In this document: positions 1 through 6,446 of the stretch, in pieces | Position numbering within the stretch: position 1 is the stretch's first letter | How the letters are laid out: every line of letters begins with the position of its first letter | Assembly: GCA_964486145.1 (NCBI GenBank) | Contig: CAZAMT010000237.1 | Location: forward strand, 1 to 6,540 | Reading direction: 5' to 3' | From: CAZAMT01 sp964486145 | GTDB lineage: Bacteria; Bacteroidota; Bacteroidia; Bacteroidales; JAAAOM01 | Length of the DNA stretch: 6,540 nt | Notes under the pieces: generated by a model | What the model was told of the DNA's origin: nothing | Databases searched by the model: none | Seen by the model: the letters and a program-made list of their open reading frames with translations, nothing else | Made by a program: the position numbers and the translations under genes

Positions 1-78
1 ATCGTTCCCATCAGAACATATAAATTTAAAAAATGGGTTACAAAACCGAAGAATTTTAATGCATAATCATTAACTTTA
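1..78. other. AT-rich left edge without a supported gene
   Basis: No coding region, RNA gene or repeat is recognised here. On the minus strand an ATG at 11-9 is followed by only two codons before the edge, so a divergent gene starting there is possible but cannot be shown. Confidence 0.4.
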
Positions 79-110
79 TTTGTAAAATCCCGCTGATTGC
101 TGTAAAATTG
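79..110 (+). promoter_or_regulatory. Bacteroidota-type promoter for the porin gene
   Basis: A TTTG at 79-82 is followed, after a 20-base spacer, by TAAAATTG at 103-110. This matches the primary sigma-factor promoter of Bacteroidota (TTTG at -33, TAnnTTTG at -7, 19-21 bases apart) with one mismatch in the -7 box. Transcription would begin near 115-118 and leave a 5' leader of about 57 bases before the ATG at 174. The leader is AT-rich with no strong Shine-Dalgarno site, as is usual in this phylum. The assignment rests on motif and position only. Confidence 0.6.
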
Positions 111-173
111 CAGGTTCATGGAAATAGGTCATCAGATAAATAACGATTTAACGGAAATTTAAATATATCAGTC

Positions 174-1424
174 ATGAGATTTTACAGTGCAAGCAAGGTT
201 GCTTTATCCTTTATTTTATTATGCCCGGGTTTTCTTTCTATTGCTCAGGAAGATCAAAAAAAGTTTGACGTTTCCATTTCAGGATACGTTAAAAATGATT
301 TATATTTTGACTCCAGGCAAACATTTTCTGCCCGTGAAGGATTTACATTATTTTGGCCCCAACCGGCACAACTTGATGCTGGGGGTGAAGATATCAACGA
401 CAAATTCAATTTCAACATGCTGGCCATACAATCGCGCCTGGGCGTTAAAGCCATCGGACCGGATGCATTTGGTGCTAAAACAACCGGATATATTGAAACC
501 GACTTCTTTGCCCAGTCGAATGCAAATATTAATCTGCTACGACTTCGTCATGCCTATGTCAAGCTGAATTGGACGAATACTGAATTAATGGCCGGACAAT
601 ACTGGAATCCACTCTTTACAGCAGTATGTTATCCGGGAGTTGTCTCTTTCAATACCGGTTTACCAATTCAACCATTTGCAAGGAATCCACAATTGCGGTT
701 AACACAAAGCATGGGTGATCTGAAGCTTATTGTAGCAGCCTTGTCACAGCGCGATCACGCGAGTCCTGGCGGACCAGGTTCATTGAGAAACGTAGGTTTC
801 CCTGACATGCATTTGCAACTTCATTACAGTAGTAATTCATTGGTTGCCGGTGCCGGAGGCGCTTATAAACAAGTTATTCCTTCGCTTTTAACAGCAACAG
901 GTTATAAAACAACGGAAAGTGTAGGCGGGTTATCTCTCATGGGTTTCCTGAAATTGCAAACCGATGGGTTAACTTTTAAAATTAAAGAAACCTATGGACA
1001 AAACCTCTATGATATGTTAGGCATAAGCACCTATGCTATTACAAATTTAAGTAATGACATTTATGCATATCCTGAATACACTCCCATTCAAAACAATTCT
1101 ATCTGGACAGAGATTCATACCAATGGCTCAAAATTCCAGGCAGGATTATTTGGTGGTTATAACCAGAATTTGGGTGCATCAGAGGAGATTATACCCGGCA
1201 CAATCGAAGGTGGAGGAAGAGGTGTTGACAATATTCATTATATTCTCAGGGTTGCGCCAAGAGTGGTTTTCATTTCCAATAAAACAAAAGTTGCCGCTGA
1301 GGTAGAGTATACCGGAGCTGCTTTTGCCGAAGATCCTAATGATTTTGATGAGAAAGGGAAAATCACCAATTCAGAATATTACGCTAACACAAGGGTTTTG
1401 CTCTCGATTCTTTATGCTTTTTAA
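174..1424 (+). CDS. Outer-membrane beta-barrel porin (DcaP-like)
   Basis: The 416-residue product starts with a typical Sec signal peptide: basic residues, a hydrophobic stretch at about 9-23, and probable signal peptidase I cleavage after SIA at 22-24, leaving Gln25 first, which is common in Bacteroidota. The mature protein has alternating polar and hydrophobic stretches of beta-strand type. Its first strand (GYVKNDLYFDSR, about 37-48) resembles the start of DcaP-like porins. Other strand-like parts include GYIETDFF, LRLRHAYVKL and AGQYWNPLF at about 105-147, and the chain ends in LLSILYAF with a terminal Phe, as in many outer-membrane proteins. It most likely forms a barrel for diffusion of small solutes; the substrate cannot be read from the sequence. 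No TonB box, plug domain or SusC feature is visible. The gene appears monocistronic: a promoter lies upstream and the next gene converges on it. The DcaP-like label is less certain than the barrel call. Confidence 0.8.
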   Translation: MRFYSASKVALSFILLCPGFLSIAQEDQKKFDVSISGYVKNDLYFDSRQTFSAREGFTLFWPQPAQLDAGGEDINDKFNFNMLAIQSRLGVKAIGPDAFGAKTTGYIETDFFAQSNANINLLRLRHAYVKLNWTNTELMAGQYWNPLFTAVCYPGVVSFNTGLPIQPFARNPQLRLTQSMGDLKLIVAALSQRDHASPGGPGSLRNVGFPDMHLQLHYSSNSLVAGAGGAYKQVIPSLLTATGYKTTESVGGLSLMGFLKLQTDGLTFKIKETYGQNLYDMLGISTYAITNLSNDIYAYPEYTPIQNNSIWTEIHTNGSKFQAGLFGGYNQNLGASEEIIPGTIEGGGRGVDNIHYILRVAPRVVFISNKTKVAAEVEYTGAAFAEDPNDFDEKGKITNSEYYANTRVLLSILYAF

Positions 1425-1446
1425 AGGTTGGAAGAAGCCCCCTTTA
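1422..1446 (+). terminator. Weak hairpin at the porin stop codon
   Basis: TAAAGG (1422-1427, containing the porin stop TAA) can pair with CCTTTA (1441-1446). An inner GG/CC pair (1430-1431 with 1438-1439) closes a six-base AAGAAG loop. There is no T-run directly after it, so it is a poor intrinsic terminator. The C- and G-rich stretch at 1437-1452 (CCCCCTTTAGGAGGG) also resembles the C-run/G-run intergenic repeats seen in many Bacteroidota genomes, here in degraded form. That resemblance is from memory and unverified. Confidence 0.25.
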
Positions 1447-1478
1447 GGAGGGTAGGAGTTTAAGGTAGCTTTTTAGAC

Positions 1479-1499
1479 CGGACTCAATGATTGGGTTCG
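1479..1499 (+). terminator. Hairpin in the convergent porin/lipoprotein gap
   Basis: CGGACTCA (1479-1486) pairs with TGGGTTCG (1492-1499) around a five-base loop: eight pairs, two of them G-T wobbles. On the plus strand these wobbles hold in RNA; on the minus strand they become A-C mismatches, so the fold favours the porin transcript. No U-tract follows. It may mark a transcript end between convergent genes, but it is weak as an intrinsic terminator. Confidence 0.3.
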
Positions 1500-1502
1500 T
1501 AC

Positions 1503-1976
1503 TTAATAAGGTAAAAATGAAGCCTTTAAAATACCATTGGTAATTTCAATAACTTGTGGATCTTCAGTATATGATTGATAAGCAGTTAGCCGGAATGTTC
1601 CTTCAATTCGTGAATTGGTTAGCTCAGTTAATGTAAGAATCCCGCTAGATCCGAAATTTGTGGTTGAATAAGCTTCATTGTCAATCGAAACGTTTATATC
1701 GGCCTCACCTTTAGGGCCCAGGGTGAATTCCATATCCTCGTCATCTGTAAGAATAATGTTAAATTCGATGCTTAACGTTTTACCATTATATTCATCACTG
1801 GCACTTACAATATATTCATTTTCTACAGGATTTGAACCTTCAACAATTTCTGTATTCCATTCCTGACCATCAATGTTCATACTTACAAGCAACTGATTTT
1901 CGTCACTGTCTTTTGAACACGATGAGGTGATGAACAATGAAAACAGAATTAACCAGAATGATTTTACTTTCAACAT
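1503..1976 (-). CDS. Small DUF6252-like lipoprotein, probably surface-exposed
   Basis: The 157-residue protein has a lipoprotein signal peptide: LFSLFITSSC with the lipidated Cys at residue 20. The residues after it (SKDSDEN) are rich in acid, resembling the lipoprotein export signal by which Bacteroidota move lipoproteins to the cell surface. The mature part is beta-rich and starts VSMNIDGQEW. Near the end it has RIEGTFRLTA, then EITNGILKASF. This layout (an early 'DG..W', a late 'I.GTF.F.A', a terminal 'ITNG.F') recalls the DUF6252 family of small Bacteroidota lipoproteins, whose function is unknown. There is no catalytic motif. It is the last gene of the likely minus-strand operon, 26 bases after the sulfatase stop. 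It could be a binding or accessory protein for the sulfatase, but this is only suggested by position. The family call is by pattern memory. Confidence 0.75.
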   Translation of the reverse strand: MLKVKSFWLILFSLFITSSCSKDSDENQLLVSMNIDGQEWNTEIVEGSNPVENEYIVSASDEYNGKTLSIEFNIILTDDEDMEFTLGPKGEADINVSIDNEAYSTTNFGSSGILTLTELTNSRIEGTFRLTAYQSYTEDPQVIEITNGILKASFLPY

Positions 1977-2002
1977 GACATTATAGTGTTTTGGGTTTGA
2001 AA

Positions 2003-3460
2003 TTATTGAGCATTCTCTTTTTCAGGCTCAATTCCATCGGCATTTACCTTTTGTATGTTTTCCCTGATTTTTTGACTTAAATCTTCTACTACATCAGCAT
2101 ATTGAGGTGATTCGGCAACATTTACCAATTCTTTTGGATCGTTGCGATGGTCATAGAGCATGCGTGCATATACATTTCCATCATTATCAAACCATTCGGT
2201 ATACAAATAGTTGTCCGTTTTCACAGATTCACCTTCAATCCATCGTGAAAAAGCCACTTCCCTTGTCTGATCCGTTTCACCATTCATTAAATTAACAAAA
2301 CTTTTTCCTTGCAAATGGGGCGGTTTTTCCAGACCGACCAACTCACAAAGCGAGGGATAAATGTCAACAAACTCAACCAATGAATTTATTTTTTTGTTTC
2401 CTTCTATTCCGGGTGCAGAGACAATTAAAGGCGCGTTTAAAGCATTATGAAAATTACAGTGTTTACACCATAATCCGTGTTCACCGAGGTTCCAGCCATG
2501 ATCTCCCCAAAGTACCACAATGGTATTTTCTTTCAAACCAAGTCGTTCAAGTTCATCCAGGATTCGGCCAATTTGAGCATCCGTATATGAAACGCAGGCA
2601 TAATAACCCTGGATAAGCTTACGGGCAAGACTGTCGGTAAGTGCACCTTCTTTCGGTATTCCTTCGTACGACCGTAATTCACCCCAATTGTGATTGGCTG
2701 CATCGGGAGCCGTTTCAGGGAAGAATGGGTTTTCAGGCATTTTAATTGATTTGTACGGGTAAATATCCCAGTATTTCGTTGGAGCATTAAAAGGTAAGTG
2801 GGGCTTCAGAAACCCAGCAGCAAGAAAGAAAGGCTGACCCTTTTCTTTCAATCTTTGCAAATCGGTTATTGTTTTTTGAGCAGTTTTACCATCAAAGTAA
2901 GCTGTATCATGCACATCGGCCTGTTCATAAGATAATGCACTTCCGTTATTTGCGGCTGCAATGTTCAGATTGCGTTGTGTTATGTAATTTCTCCAGTTTT
3001 TGTCTTCCGCTTCCTGCACCGGGTGCCAGGGAGCTTCACTCCAGCTTCCTGCGCCGTCTTCAAGATGATGGTACACTTTTCCATTCGAAACTGTGTAATA
3101 CCCCTTCTCTTTGAAGTATCCGGGTAAACTTGTAATACCCGGAGCATCATTATCCTGCCAGGTATAATACTGAACAAATCGGTCGCGACGCGGACGAACA
3201 CCTGAGAGCATACTTGCACGCGATGCACCGCACACTGGAACGTTGCAATACGCCCGTTCAAAAAGAGTACCTTGCGAGGCCAGTCGATCAATATTCGGTG
3301 AATGAATATTGGAGGCACCATAACATCGAAGTTCCGGTCGCAAGTCATCAACTGCAATAAATAATATATTGGGTTGTTCTGGTTCTTTTGCTTGTTTGCA
3401 ATTTGTAAAAGAGACCGATAAGGCCGCTATAAAAATAAATCGCATCATGGATTTGAACAT
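2003..3460 (-). CDS. Iduronate-2-sulfatase-like sulfatase (S1 family lipoprotein)
   Basis: This 485-residue protein is a type I (formylglycine-dependent) sulfatase that hydrolyses sulfate esters. A lipoprotein signal ends in VSFTNC, with lipidated Cys21, so it is membrane-anchored outside the cytosol. The catalytic motif is CGASR at 77-81; Cys77 would be oxidised to formylglycine. The calcium ligands appear complete: Asp38-Asp39 in AVDDLRP, and Asp320-His321 in WGDHGWNLGEHG. Other matches to human iduronate-2-sulfatase, aligned by eye, are NGKVYH (Lys128, His131), KPHLPF (His221) and Lys333. The LRPELRCYG and SPNIDRLA segments after the first metal site also fit this subfamily, perhaps SulfAtlas S1_7. 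Full length and intact. The true substrate is not known; bacterial members of this branch act on various sulfated glycans. Activity would need a sulfatase-maturating enzyme (anSME or FGE), which is not in this window. It lies 32 bases after the nucleotidyltransferase stop, probably in one operon. A second Met at residues 5-6 is an alternative start. Confidence 0.92.
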   Translation of the reverse strand: MFKSMMRFIFIAALSVSFTNCKQAKEPEQPNILFIAVDDLRPELRCYGASNIHSPNIDRLASQGTLFERAYCNVPVCGASRASMLSGVRPRRDRFVQYYTWQDNDAPGITSLPGYFKEKGYYTVSNGKVYHHLEDGAGSWSEAPWHPVQEAEDKNWRNYITQRNLNIAAANNGSALSYEQADVHDTAYFDGKTAQKTITDLQRLKEKGQPFFLAAGFLKPHLPFNAPTKYWDIYPYKSIKMPENPFFPETAPDAANHNWGELRSYEGIPKEGALTDSLARKLIQGYYACVSYTDAQIGRILDELERLGLKENTIVVLWGDHGWNLGEHGLWCKHCNFHNALNAPLIVSAPGIEGNKKINSLVEFVDIYPSLCELVGLEKPPHLQGKSFVNLMNGETDQTREVAFSRWIEGESVKTDNYLYTEWFDNDGNVYARMLYDHRNDPKELVNVAESPQYADVVEDLSQKIRENIQKVNADGIEPEKENAQ

Positions 3461-3492
3461 TTCGAGATATGTTTTTGATTGGGTTTGAAAAA

Positions 3493-4401
3493 CTATTTAT
3501 TCCATAATTGATAGGGATATTTTCCCTCTTCTGCCAACTCTTTTATCCGGTTTACAACATTTTCCCTGTCCTCGCGATAGGTAATGCCAAACCATTCGGC
3601 TTCGGTTTTATACACTTTCATGGAAGCTTCATTTCTAAGAAGTAATGTATGTACTACCGAGGGTATATAAAATTCAGCTTTTGGCTTATCAATGTTTTGA
3701 TCAAGAAAATTTTTAAATTCTCTTTTGAGGAATGAAAAAAATGAGGGTGTAAATCCAAAGAAATTCATGGAAACAATGGCATTTTCAGAAATTTCGTGTT
3801 CTTTTTCCTGTTCATCTGTGAAAATGGCCCTGCCATCTTTTTTTTGAATCTTGGTGCGTTCAACAATACTTTTAAGTTCACTCTCTGCGTTTAACTCGCA
3901 AATGCCTCTTGAAACCGAACCGAAATCAGACAGCGTATTTTTTAAAACGTACCCTGCCATGCAATAATTGGTAGCATCGTTATTTACCTGTGAAAGGTGA
4001 TTACCAACAATTTTATAAGCCTCATAACCATAAAAATCATCTGCATTTATTACAGCAAACGGCTCTTGAATTACATCTTCAGCCATCATAACGGCGTGAC
4101 CGGTACCCCAGGGTTTTATCCTTTCGGCAGGCACCTTATACTCTTCAGGGATGTTATCCAGCTCCTGGAATACATATTCAACTTCAATGTGTTTGGAAAA
4201 GACATCGAAGAATTCGCGGAAGTCGGCTTCAATATCTTTCCTGATAACAACAACTACTTTACCAAATCCGGCCCTGATTGCATCGTAAATACTATAATCG
4301 GTAATCGTTTCACCATTTGGCCCCAGTCGATCTACTTGTTTTAATCCGCCATATCGACTGCCCATGCCAGCTGCAAGAATAAGTAATGTTGGTTTTGCCA
4401 T
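3493..4401 (-). CDS. Sugar-phosphate nucleotidyltransferase family protein
   Basis: The 302-residue protein has the GT-A-like NTP-transferase fold. The nucleotide-binding signature LAAGMGSRYGGLKQ sits at 9-22, with Arg16 and Lys21 in the catalytic positions of the family. WGTGHA at 98-103 corresponds to the base- and sugar-contacting loop, and NADD at 119-122 supplies the likely metal-binding Asp. Related enzymes (GalU, RmlA, GlmU and MurU types) join NTP and sugar 1-phosphate to make NDP-sugar and pyrophosphate. This subgroup (MGSRYGGLKQ followed by GPNG and DYSIYDAIRAGF) is widespread in Bacteroidota and usually has no assigned sugar; I cannot name the substrate. It is cytosolic, with no signal peptide, membrane segment or extra hexapeptide-repeat domain. 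The ATG is chosen because it directly precedes the signature and follows an A-rich leader. It is the first gene of the likely three-gene minus-strand operon with the sulfatase. Confidence 0.88.
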   Translation of the reverse strand: MAKPTLLILAAGMGSRYGGLKQVDRLGPNGETITDYSIYDAIRAGFGKVVVVIRKDIEADFREFFDVFSKHIEVEYVFQELDNIPEEYKVPAERIKPWGTGHAVMMAEDVIQEPFAVINADDFYGYEAYKIVGNHLSQVNNDATNYCMAGYVLKNTLSDFGSVSRGICELNAESELKSIVERTKIQKKDGRAIFTDEQEKEHEISENAIVSMNFFGFTPSFFSFLKREFKNFLDQNIDKPKAEFYIPSVVHTLLLRNEASMKVYKTEAEWFGITYREDRENVVNRIKELAEEGKYPYQLWNK

Positions 4402-4594
4402 GTTTTTGTTTGTTTATTATTTTGCTGATAAAGATAGGACTTTGCCATTGGCTATAAAAATAAAATTCTCATCATCCTCTTTATTTTCTGTAAAAATTAG
4501 GAGGTCAATTAAACAAATGGAGCGCCTGCCTTTTATAAATAGTTAGGAAGCGAAAGATTTTGCTGAATCTGAACAGTACTTTTTTTGAAATTCA
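4402..4594. other. Divergent intergenic region, nucleotidyltransferase / response regulator
   Basis: This 193-base region lies between genes leaving in opposite directions and should carry promoters for both. I found only a weak candidate for the minus direction (4429-4459). I see no TTTG/TAnnTTTG pair at proper spacing for the response regulator. It also holds an AGGAGG at 4499-4504 followed by a nine-codon ORF (4517-4546). No RNA gene or repeat was recognised. Confidence 0.6.
4429..4459 (-). promoter_or_regulatory. Possible promoter of the nucleotidyltransferase-sulfatase operon
   Basis: Read on the minus strand, TATCTTTA (4436 down to 4429) matches the Bacteroidota -7 box TAnnTTTG except at the last base. 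A TTTT at 4459-4456, 19 bases upstream, matches three of the four -33 bases. This would put the transcription start near 4423 and leave a short leader of about 20 bases. It is the best match in the divergent gap for this direction but has two mismatches in AT-rich DNA, so chance is a real possibility. Confidence 0.3.
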
Positions 4595-4960
4595 ATGGGA
4601 AAGAAAATTTTAATGTTTGAGGATGATGCTTTCACCGCAGAATTCAATGAATATGTGTTAGCAGACAGAAATTTCGATGTACAAAACAGGTACAATGTAG
4701 ATCATTTGTTGGAAGACATTGCAGGTTTTAGTCCGGATGTTATTCTTATGGACTTAAGAATTCCATCCATTGGAGGAGATAAAGCAATCGAAATTATTAA
4801 GAACAATGATGAAACAAAACATATACCGATAATCCTTTATTCTGCTGATGTGAGAATAGAACACATTGCCAACGAGGTAAGTGCTGATGCATGTTTAAAA
4901 AAACCATTTGATATCGATGAGTTTGTTGATTTAATTGAAGAAAAAATAAAACCTTTTTAA
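4595..4960 (+). CDS. Single-domain (receiver-only) response regulator
   Basis: The 121 residues are one complete receiver (REC) domain with no output domain. The acidic metal pocket is Glu9-Asp10-Asp11 in MFEDDAF. The phosphoacceptor is Asp53 in VILMDLRIP. The switch Ser83 follows ILY in LYSAD, and the conserved Lys103-Pro104 is in LKKPFD. All key residues for phosphotransfer are present, so it should be active. The position just before the KP motif, often near an aromatic, is Leu101. Such stand-alone receivers act as phosphorelay intermediates or signal by protein contact and do not bind DNA themselves. A PAS-PAS histidine kinase begins 46 bases downstream on the same strand, so co-transcription and cognate pairing are likely. 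The start is supported by the standard MGKKIL beta-1 opening. No clear promoter was found upstream. Confidence 0.9.
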   Translation: MGKKILMFEDDAFTAEFNEYVLADRNFDVQNRYNVDHLLEDIAGFSPDVILMDLRIPSIGGDKAIEIIKNNDETKHIPIILYSADVRIEHIANEVSADACLKKPFDIDEFVDLIEEKIKPF

Positions 4961-4965
4961 GCATG

Positions 4966-4986
4966 ATGTAGCCCGGGTAGCTGCAT
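4966..4986 (+). other. Intercistronic hairpin between receiver and kinase genes
   Basis: ATGTAGC (4966-4972) pairs with GCTGCAT (4980-4986), seven pairs including one G-T wobble, around a seven-base loop CCGGGTA. It begins 5 bases after the receiver stop codon and ends 20 bases before the kinase ATG. There is no U-run after it, so it is not an intrinsic terminator. It could stabilise or separate expression of the two genes. It is short and may be fortuitous. Confidence 0.3.
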
Positions 4987-5006
4987 GTACATTAAAATAT
5001 CAGTTT

Positions 5007-6446
5007 ATGACTGACCAACAAAAAACAGAACTGGATGATATAGATTACGGTATTTTAGTAAACAACGCACCCCAGATTTTATGGTCGGCGGATAAAAGTG
5101 GTGAAATTGTTTATTTAAATCCGATTTGGTACCAGTTTTCAGGACTTACAGAAGAAGAAAGCATTGGCCATGAATGGACCAATTATGTGCATCCTAAAGA
5201 CAAGGAAGTTTTGCAGAAAATCTGGCGAACAGGAGTGGAGAAAAACAAACCTTTTCATCTGGAGTTTCGATTGTTAAATAAAAATAATACCTATCACTGG
5301 TTTTTGTGCAAGGCAATACCATTGATTCAGGAGAACGAACAAACATCAGGCTGGGTTGGTATATTTACGGATATTGAGGAACAAAAACAGATTCTCGGAA
5401 TTGTTAAAGACAAGGCAGAAGAGTTTGAAGTACTCTCAGACAACATTTCACATCATGTTTGGATAGAAAATGCAAATGGCGATCCCGAGTACATGAATAA
5501 AACCTATTTTGAGTATACAGGGCTGAGCCCACACGATGTTTATACTGACAAAAGGTTTGAAATATTTCATCCGGATGACTTTGATCATCTAAAACACGAA
5601 TGGTACAGAAATAAAAGTGCTGGTGGAAATTTTAAATATGAAGCCAGGATGAAAGGTAAAGACGGTGTATTTCGGTGGTTTAAAATTCGTGCTCTTCCTA
5701 TCAGAGACAAAAACAATGCAATAACCAAATGGATAGGTACAAACACTAATATCCATGAACAAAAAACCTTTGAAAAACAAAAAGATGATTTTTTAAATAT
5801 TGCCAGTCATGAACTTAAAACACCACTAACTACCATCCATGGCTATGTGCAGCTTATTTGCAAAGAAGTAGACACCATTCAAAAAGAAAAACTAAAACTG
5901 TTAATTCAGAACACATCCAAGTCCATTAACAGATTAAAAAATCTGGTGGATAGTTTGTTGGATATCAGCCGGATTGAGTCAGGGCAGTTTGATAATATTG
6001 ACATGGAAAATTTTCGAATCGATGAATTTATGATTGATATTATTAAACACCATCAACTTTTGAACGAGGATAGAACTATTGAACTGGAAGGAAAGGTAGA
6101 TGTGATGATCCGGGGCAACAAATATCGTCTTGAACAGGTTTTTGACAATCTGTTATCGAATGCTGTTAAATACTCACCCGCAGATAAGAGCGTATCTGTT
6201 AAGCTGCGCTCAGCCACAAGCCATGTTCAGGTATCCATCATGGACCATGGAAATGGCATTTCAAACCAACACATGGATAAAGTATTTCAACGTTTTTACA
6301 GTACGGATGATAATACACTCTCAGGACTTGGTATTGGCTTGTTCATTTCCAGGGAAATTATCAAACTTCATCGGGGCAACATCTGGGTTGAAAGTGAGGT
6401 TGGTAAAGGTTCGGTTTTTCATGTTGAACTTCCGGTGTTGCCGTAA
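5007..6446 (+). CDS. Soluble PAS-PAS sensor histidine kinase
   Basis: The 479-residue protein has two PAS/PAC sensor domains, at about 14-127 and 138-254. The first has ILWSADKSGEIVYLNP and ends WVGIFTDIEEQK. The second has HHVWIENANGDPEYMN and ends WIGTNTNIHEQK. A HisKA dimerisation domain follows, with the H-box FLNIASHELKTPL, phospho-acceptor His268. The ATPase domain has the N-box (Asn381 and Asn385 in DNLLSNAVKY), F-box VFQRFY, G1 box DHGNGIS (413-419) and G2 box GLGIGL (440-445). All motifs for autophosphorylation are intact. There is no signal peptide or membrane segment, so it senses something in the cytosol; no ligand or cofactor is evident from the PAS sequences. The obvious partner is the receiver protein 46 bases upstream. 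Its stop codon directly abuts the stop of a second, oppositely directed kinase gene. Confidence 0.93.
   Translation: MTDQQKTELDDIDYGILVNNAPQILWSADKSGEIVYLNPIWYQFSGLTEEESIGHEWTNYVHPKDKEVLQKIWRTGVEKNKPFHLEFRLLNKNNTYHWFLCKAIPLIQENEQTSGWVGIFTDIEEQKQILGIVKDKAEEFEVLSDNISHHVWIENANGDPEYMNKTYFEYTGLSPHDVYTDKRFEIFHPDDFDHLKHEWYRNKSAGGNFKYEARMKGKDGVFRWFKIRALPIRDKNNAITKWIGTNTNIHEQKTFEKQKDDFLNIASHELKTPLTTIHGYVQLICKEVDTIQKEKLKLLIQNTSKSINRLKNLVDSLLDISRIESGQFDNIDMENFRIDEFMIDIIKHHQLLNEDRTIELEGKVDVMIRGNKYRLEQVFDNLLSNAVKYSPADKSVSVKLRSATSHVQVSIMDHGNGISNQHMDKVFQRFYSTDDNTLSGLGIGLFISREIIKLHRGNIWVESEVGKGSVFHVELPVLP

Noticed and set aside
1..11. Possible start of a divergent minus-strand gene (ATG at 11-9)
   Set aside because: Only two full codons and part of a third fit before the window edge, and no convincing promoter at the right distance lies upstream, so it cannot be supported.
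187..567. A second open frame inside the porin gene, and similar frames inside the sulfatase, transferase and kinase genes
   Set aside because: They overlap clearly recognisable genes, have no family motifs and look like out-of-frame shadows.
174..1424. The porin as a SusC/TonB-dependent receptor, or the small lipoprotein as SusD
   Set aside because: The porin is far too short and lacks a plug domain and TonB box; the lipoprotein is about a third of SusD length and lacks its helical repeats. So the locus is not a standard polysaccharide-utilisation locus as far as visible.
2003..3460. The sulfatase as an alkaline phosphatase, phosphonate hydrolase or arylsulfatase
   Set aside because: The CGASR motif with the IDS-like Asp-Asp, NGKVYH, KPHLPF and GDHGWNLGEHG set fits the iduronate-2-sulfatase-like branch of sulfatases better.
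3997..4344. 115-codon plus-strand frame opposite the nucleotidyltransferase
   Set aside because: It lies wholly antisense to a gene with intact catalytic motifs and its product has no recognisable features.
4364..4546. 60-codon plus-strand frame crossing the transferase start into the gap
   Set aside because: It overlaps the transferase start region and promoter area and has no domain-like sequence; only its last nine codons, behind AGGAGG, were kept as a low-interest finding.
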